Shown here: positions 57,953 to 64,000 of the stretch, piece after piece
How the letters are laid out: each line of letters starts with the position of its first letter
Numbering within the stretch: the first letter of the stretch is position 1
Origin: Argentina anserina
Taxonomy: Eukaryota > Streptophyta > Magnoliopsida > Rosales > Rosaceae
Assembly (NCBI RefSeq): GCF_933775445.1
Contig: NC_065874.1
Location: 10,187,001-10,251,000, forward strand
Reading direction: 5' to 3'
Length of the DNA stretch: 64,000 nucleotides
Notes under the pieces: generated by a model
What the model saw: only the letters and a program-made list of their open reading frames with translations
Database searches by the model: none
What the model was told of the DNA's origin: nothing
Position numbers and translations under genes: made by a program

Positions 57953-60900
57953 TCATACATCATGTACCAAATTATGTAAGTAATCATACATCAGGTAGCA
58001 TAGGAGGAATTTACCCATTAGAAATCTTTCAGACTCAATATGGGGCGTCATGTGAATAGAGACACTTGAACAAGTACTGCAAACATCACTCTCATTCCCC
58101 TCTGTAACATTTGCTATTTCAAGTGGAACCTCAATTTCCAAACATTCATTCAGCTTCATATACACGACATTGATATCTGGTCTTTCGATAGCTGTTGAGG
58201 ATACACATTTCATGGCGATTCCTATCGCTTTCAAAATAGAGGAAATGTTGTATGTCCCTCCCTGTATCCTTGAATCCAATATTTTTTCGATTTCTGTTCT
58301 CTTAAACATAGGCCTCACCCATTGACATATGTGAATTGGTTCGGGTTCTACATCTCTTATTATTGCTTCTCTGCCGGTGATTAGCTCTAGCAACACAATC
58401 CCAAAGCTGTATATGTCACTCTTTTTATTCAGGATTCCTGTGTTATAATATCTGAAATAATGAAATGCAAATAAGAAAAATTGAAGAATGTAAGTTATTT
58501 ATAAGCAATTGTAGGCTACTTACATATATCTTTACTTACTCAGGATCAAAGTATCCACGAGTTCCTTTGACGTGATCTGTCATAGTATGAGTGGAAGTTT
58601 CAGTTGAAAGAAGTTTGGAAATACCAAAATCACATATCTTGGCTTGCATCGTTTCAGTTAACAGTATATTGGAGGTCTTTATATCTCTATGGATTATGGG
58701 AGGCTTGCAACCATTATGTAGATAATCCAATCCTGCATATAAATATATGCCATTTAAAACTAAACGATGACGTGTACATCATATTGAAACTGGATAAGGA
58801 TTTATAAATAACTAAGGAAAATATGTAGAAAGACCAAAGAACAAAACTCTTCTACATATATAACAATCTCATATCTCAGTTAATCTGTACCTTGTGCAGC
58901 ATCCACGGCGATTTGAAGTCTCTCCTTCCAAGTCAAAAAGCTTCCAGTAGCTACATCTGATCCCAACATTGCACAAATCATTTTATTGAAGCCATATAAG
59001 TGATCATCAAGTAATGCAAGCACATCATATCTATAGTTGAAATATTACAAGCACATACCTGAAACTGTTAAATGTTGTAGCAAATTTCCATTGGCAACAT
59101 ATTCAAATACAAGTGCCATGGTCTTTCCATCATTGCAGTAGCCATTGAAGGAAACCACATGTTGATGATTAGCTCTCATCAATAGCTTAATCTGCATTAG
59201 CAGTCTGTTATATATGACTCAATTTTATAACACTGTTGATTGTGATTTTGGAACTACAGCTGTACAACCAGTACTTAAGTCTTCTCGAAAGAGTGAGTGG
59301 CTTTAAAATTGTTAATTAAAATACCTCATTTTGAAATTCACTCGAGCCTGATGCAGAAATAAGTAACTTAACAGCAACTTGAGTATCATTTTCCAGAATA
59401 CCATGATAGACTTTTCCAAATCCGCCTGCACCGATTGGCGATGAAAAGTTCTTGGTAATTTTTACAAGCTCCGAGTATGTAAAGCGTCGATTATCCTCTA
59501 AGTTCTGTTGGACCCCTACATTAAAGGCAGCGTGATCAATTAATATTGCTCTGGCGTCGTATACATGTACGTTGTGAAGTTTTAAATAACCTGATGCTAC
59601 TAAGATAGTTTTTGAGGTTAACGGTATGGAAAAACTGACTTTGTCAACTCTTAGTCATTCTTTACCATGATTATTGTGTTCCAAAGTACTTGCCGGACCT
59701 ATGAAGCCTTTCCACAACAGAATACCCAAAACCAGTAGTATAATGAAGACTCCTCCGGCCACGATTCCAACCACTACACCGACAGATATTCCACCTTCAC
59801 CTCCTGTTGAGGCCTCTGGCGGGGGTTCAAAGTCTGCCATAATTAAGAAGAAGCTTTAGTATATCGTAAATGTTATTGATGGGAATTGAGATGATTCCTC
59901 ATTTCCTCAATTTTCAGAGTTCAAGAGGTAAAAGTACAGAACGGTAAAGTAGAATAGTAGATACAGTTCTTTAATTGGCAACAGAAAAGAACACAAGACC
60001 AACCTGTAGAGTAGTAATTAATGGAATAGGATGCATGGACTATTTTTCTCTCATGAAACTCTCAGTAATCTACAACTAATTGCAAGGAGAACATCAGAGT
60101 TGATGAAATATTAAACTTACTAGGATCAACAGAAATAGCAGAGATAAGCGGACCATAGGTTCCTCTTTGAGGGATGCTAGTGGTTCCTTTCCCAGCCCAA
60201 AGTAGACGGATCTCCAAGGTATTACTAGTTACGTTAGCAGTGAACTTTTTCACAACGGCGATACCAAACCCTCCTGCGTCACTAGCAATGTTAAAATCCT
60301 TCAGCACAAGTGAACCCTGCAATATAGTACGTAGTTCTATTAGATGACAATTCATTTTCATGTTTACTAAGGCTTCCCCAGTCTTTACTATACTTAATTG
60401 CATGTTAACATACAATTTCTACATAACAAGGTCGAGACAATGTTTTATCAATTAAAATCAAAGTAATGTTTGTTTTGACAACATCTGTTAAATATCATGC
60501 ACTTTAGCTGATATATGTGAATTTATGCCATACCTGGATATAAATATCAAATATACGCCTTCCCAAGCTGCTATATGTTTTGTCATTGGTAAACTTTATC
60601 TCGGCAAAATGGAGGTTCACTGTGTAAATTCCATTTCCCAGACAAAACCCATAATAAGTTAACGAAATAGGAGAAAGCCGTGCATTCAAATACAGCTGAG
60701 GATTGGTTTTTATGGAGAGTCTAGATGAATTAGTCAAGAAATAGGTATCTGTAGAACTGTCATCGTCAGGGAAGTAACCAGTGTTGCTTATTGCCCAATT
60801 CGTACTGCTTTGGTAAAATGATGAAGGCCCAGATCTATCTGTATCTTCTTCATACGTTGCCACCGTAGGCCTTGTGAAGTTTTCACTAAGTTTTACTTCT

Positions 60901-63900
60901 TCTCCGCCACAATTTATGTGGAGAGAGTACCAAGCTGGGAAAGGAAAGCAAAAGGTGGTCAAGAGCTGTTGAGAATTGAAAAGAAAAGACCATGGACAGT
61001 TACAGGCGAGGACATATGGAACCCAACTTACTTTTTGGACATTTTGTGATGTTCAGACATGAAACAGATCTGCAAACAGAGTAATGAAGGATACAAAAAG
61101 ATGAGCAAGAGAACATGAATAGCCAACCAATAGATCCTTTAAAGTCCACGTAAAACTTTTGTGCATGCTTACAGAATACTGTAAACTTACGAAGTATTGC
61201 CCCCTGAAGAGCCGGCAAACAAGTTCCTGTAGTAATTAACATATATTGATAAGCTTGCTTTACAAAACATGAAGAATATATATTGCTTAACAAAGATTGA
61301 TATACTTACAAGCCTCCTCGTGGTTCACAATCAACAGCCCCTGAGTTAGTAGTAAAGTTGTTATATGAAAGATCACTGCAGAAAAACGCTGATGTAAATT
61401 TCTGTTTTCAAACTAAATTAAGGAAGAGTAGGATGAACATTTACTATTATAGCTTTTCAAGAAGTGAATTTACATTTGGTCTGCTGTGAGTACTGTCTGC
61501 AAATCAGGCACGGATCCGGTGAGCATATTTCCAGTCAAGAACCTAAGCATAATACATGGAAAAAGAAAAAAAGAATGCAGTATTAATCATATTGAAGAAT
61601 TTCGTGCATAAGATTTTCTAAATTATTTTACGAATTCTGATTGCCTTAGATCAATATTTTCATCTGAGATCCAAGATGTATAAATTGGCACCAACAATAT
61701 CATGTAAAGTAAAATGTGCCTCCAAAAAGTTTATGAACTTTTCCAAATGCCTTGACGATTCACCATAAATTTTGGAATTCAAATTTCTGATGAAATTCAA
61801 CTTGTAGCATCTAGCATGGGAAAATATTTTTGTCTTTTTTGTTAGCATATGTTATGTGATAGATAAGAGGAATGTCGGAAAAATATATGTTTGTGCACGA
61901 ATCTTATATCCTGTGATGCTTGATATGGGAACTCGGTTCCATTCATGCACATTTCTCATCAGATTCTTGCTTCAACAAAAATATTACGCACAAAATTATA
62001 TCTCATTTTACTCGGTGACACCCATTAGATCTTACTGTTAAACAACTGTTACACCCCAAAACCTAAAGCGAATGTTTGTGAGCATGGGTAGAGCAGAAAA
62101 AGTAATACGACAAAATGCTTGTTACTATTTAAATTTTATCTCTAAAAATAATTGTATCCCTCGTCTTTCAAATTAAACTAGTTACCCTCTAATCTCTCAT
62201 TTCACAACAATCTAGTTCATTTCATCAAAAAAGGGTAAATTAAATTAATAAAATGACTAAAAGACTCCAATTAAAATTAGTTTTCTTTTTCTCTTTTGTT
62301 TTTTTCTTCTCTTCCTTTATTTCTCTATGTTTTTCTCGTTTCGAGAGTTGTTATGGACGAACTTGCATCTATAAGTATCTCACTAGATCCACCACGTCTT
62401 CGCCACTCTAAATAAAACTCAATTATTGATATCGTTTTAACTCTCCTAAAAAATCCGCACATCTACGACATTAAAGACAAACGGGGAAATAAGAGGGATT
62501 GAGAGAGCGAGAGGTGTGAGAATGTAAAATAAAACCTAAAAATAACCAAAAAAGGAAAGAAATGATTTAACACTCCTTCTCAGAAAAGGAAACAACCAGG
62601 ATCTGGTATTCACTGCTTACATGTAATCCGCCTTCGCTAGACCAGAAAAGCTGCTTGGAATTTCTCCGGCTAGCTTGTTAAAGCTGAGGTCTCTGCAAAG
62701 ATTCCATTTAAAGAAAATGTAAACATGATCCTTGTTTTCAGTATAGTAGCATGTATAATAAGACAATTTAAAGAAGACTGAGAAAAAAAGGTATAAAAAA
62801 AAAGCCATTATACTAACAAAGTTTTCAAAGTCCTTATAGTCCCAAGGTATTCTGGTAGCTGTCCGGTAATATTGCAATTCCGCAACATCCTGTAACAGAA
62901 ACACTTAAAACTTGAGTTGGCAAAGACATAGTTTAGCCAGATATGTGTGCCATATGAAAGTCACTACAAAAAAATTGGACAAAGGGCACACATCATGTGT
63001 GGCCTTTGCCTTGGTAGCCATTGTAAAAAATACCACAAATTTCATGCAAATATGATAATTTAATTATTATAAAAATCAAATTGCCACATTTGAATGCAAA
63101 TGTGAGATCTTTTCACAATGGTCACACCACTAAAGGCCATAAATCCATACTTTTGTGACTTTTGCATTTGTTGCATATACACATGTTTTTTTGTAGTGAG
63201 TTTGTAACTCACAGTGTCCTCAGTTTAACCAAATTCTGAAGTGAAGGAAATGATGATGCAGGTCCATTCAAGTCAGTAACTCTCCTGCAAGTAACATTTG
63301 TCCATGCATGTAAATTATTTACATAATCCTAATCTATTCCGTTCTATTAAACAACAAATTTCAACAAACGTACTAACATGTCAGTTAATTTTTTCAAAAG
63401 AGAAATGCCGGAAGGAATTGGCCCTGTCAAGCCACTAGCCTGAATTGCACTGTTATACAAGCATAGTGTAAATTAGTTATTATAAGAAATCTGACAATTA
63501 AGTAAAAGTAAACCATGATTAACATAAGAGGTACTCACAGTTTGTTGAGAGCTGTCCAGTTCTGAATAAAATTAGGTATATTTCCGGAAAAGGAATTGTC
63601 ACTGATCCGACTGCAAACAAAGGGAAGAATAAAAATGATTCAACTAATCCCCAGATGAGAATATGAGATACATAATTACTACAGTTGGTGCTTACGACAC
63701 CATAGATTAGAGAAAGCAAAAAGAAGGTATGAAAGAAAGAACAAGAAAAGCTTACAAATCCTGTAGTGTACTCAGTCCTGCAAATGTTTCCGGCAACTCC
63801 CCAGTAAAGTTGTTTGAGGTAAGAAGCCTACCAATAAAAGTTAAAAGAAATATTAATTCCAAATGAACATCAAACATGCACCCATAAATGATCCAAAAGG

Positions 63901-64000
63901 GCAGTAAACATGAACATGTGTCTAGGGAACAACTCTACCAGAACAAACAAAAGTCATTTACGATGGTTAAAAGTTCTAATGGGATGGAGTCTTACATTCT
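57953..64000 (-). CDS. LRR-malectin receptor-like kinase; VIII-2-type ectodomain joined to an LRR-I-type kinase (5' end outside window)
   Basis: Nineteen exons (minus), from 63996-64000 (partial) through 72-nt LRR exons 63756-63827, 63539-63610, 63378-63449, 63213-63284, 62818-62889, 62621-62692, then 61474-61542, 61310-61375, 61191-61226, 61032-61069, malectin exons 60534-60934 and 60121-60316, membrane exon 59666-59833 and kinase exons 59325-59515, 59059-59191, 58891-58956, 58540-58732, 57953-58451; about 830 residues. Ectodomain motifs ([71 protein letters not shown] membrane helix) match LRR-VIII-2. The kinase ([60 protein letters not shown]) matches LRR-I; all catalytic residues are present. 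Phase is consistent across every junction. Probable plasma-membrane signalling receptor; ligand unknown. The stop at 57953 may be a run-on past a donor at 58015. Confidence 0.88.
62962..63198. mobile_element. CACTA-type MITE, 237 bp, in a receptor kinase intron
   Basis: Ends CACTACAAAAAAA and TTTTTTTGTAGTG are inverted repeats with the CACTA signature. The flanks are AGT on both sides (62959-62961 and 63199-63201), the 3-bp target duplication expected of CACTA elements. No coding content. It lies in the intron between two LRR exons, 14 bp from the 3' exon's donor on the minus strand. Confidence 0.9.

Noticed and set aside
62046..62575. TGTTACACCCC within a receptor kinase intron, like the start of a gypsy LTR
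   Set aside because: No matching LTR end or target duplication was found; the motif alone is too short.

Overview
The window is nuclear DNA of a flowering plant: GT-AG introns, plant-only gene families, AT-rich spacers and several nested retroelements. The gene set and style fit a eudicot, and Rosaceae (strawberry, rose or cinquefoil type) is my guess, but nothing here proves the family. Exon structures were built by hand from splice sites, reading-frame phase and remembered family conservation. No alignment was run.

Layout. 1-5258: the decayed 3' end of a Ty3/gypsy element and its 3.0-kb LTR, which ends inside an intron of a class I trehalose-6-phosphate synthase gene (5352-8154, minus) whose remaining exons are outside the window. 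10421-13275: an isopentenyltransferase (cytokinin synthesis) relic carrying two insertions, a 1.1-kb block with a ROMO1-like first exon and a solo LTR with a perfect 5-bp target duplication. 13861-14665: a non-autonomous hAT element. About 15200-17165: four tandem units of about 500 bp, each with internal inverted symmetry. 17567-19833: a SAWADEE-domain chromatin protein (plus). 20986-21564: a possible small three-exon gene. 22914-25041: a domesticated hAT transposase (minus). 26734-29119: NADH kinase NADK3 (plus). 29949-32103: the meiotic crossover protein HEI10 (minus). 35573-36933: the light-signalling B-box factor BBX22 (plus). 38976-40226: WD40 protein RID3 (minus). 41385-44863: VTE6, phytyl-phosphate kinase (minus).

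45130-51050 is a broken endogenous caulimovirid (plant pararetrovirus) on the minus strand, with primer-binding site, movement, coat, protease, reverse transcriptase and RNase H remnants and a 326-bp internal tandem duplication. A gypsy LTR fragment (to 51574) and a two-LTR but degenerate Ty1/copia element (52005-57907) follow. 57953-64000 is a large LRR-malectin receptor kinase (minus), cut by the window end.

The genes do not form a pathway; they are independent housekeeping, regulatory and defence genes in a transposon-rich neighbourhood. The most notable object is the receptor kinase: its LRR, malectin and membrane exons look like subfamily LRR-VIII-2, while its kinase exons look like subfamily LRR-I, and the splice phase joins them cleanly.
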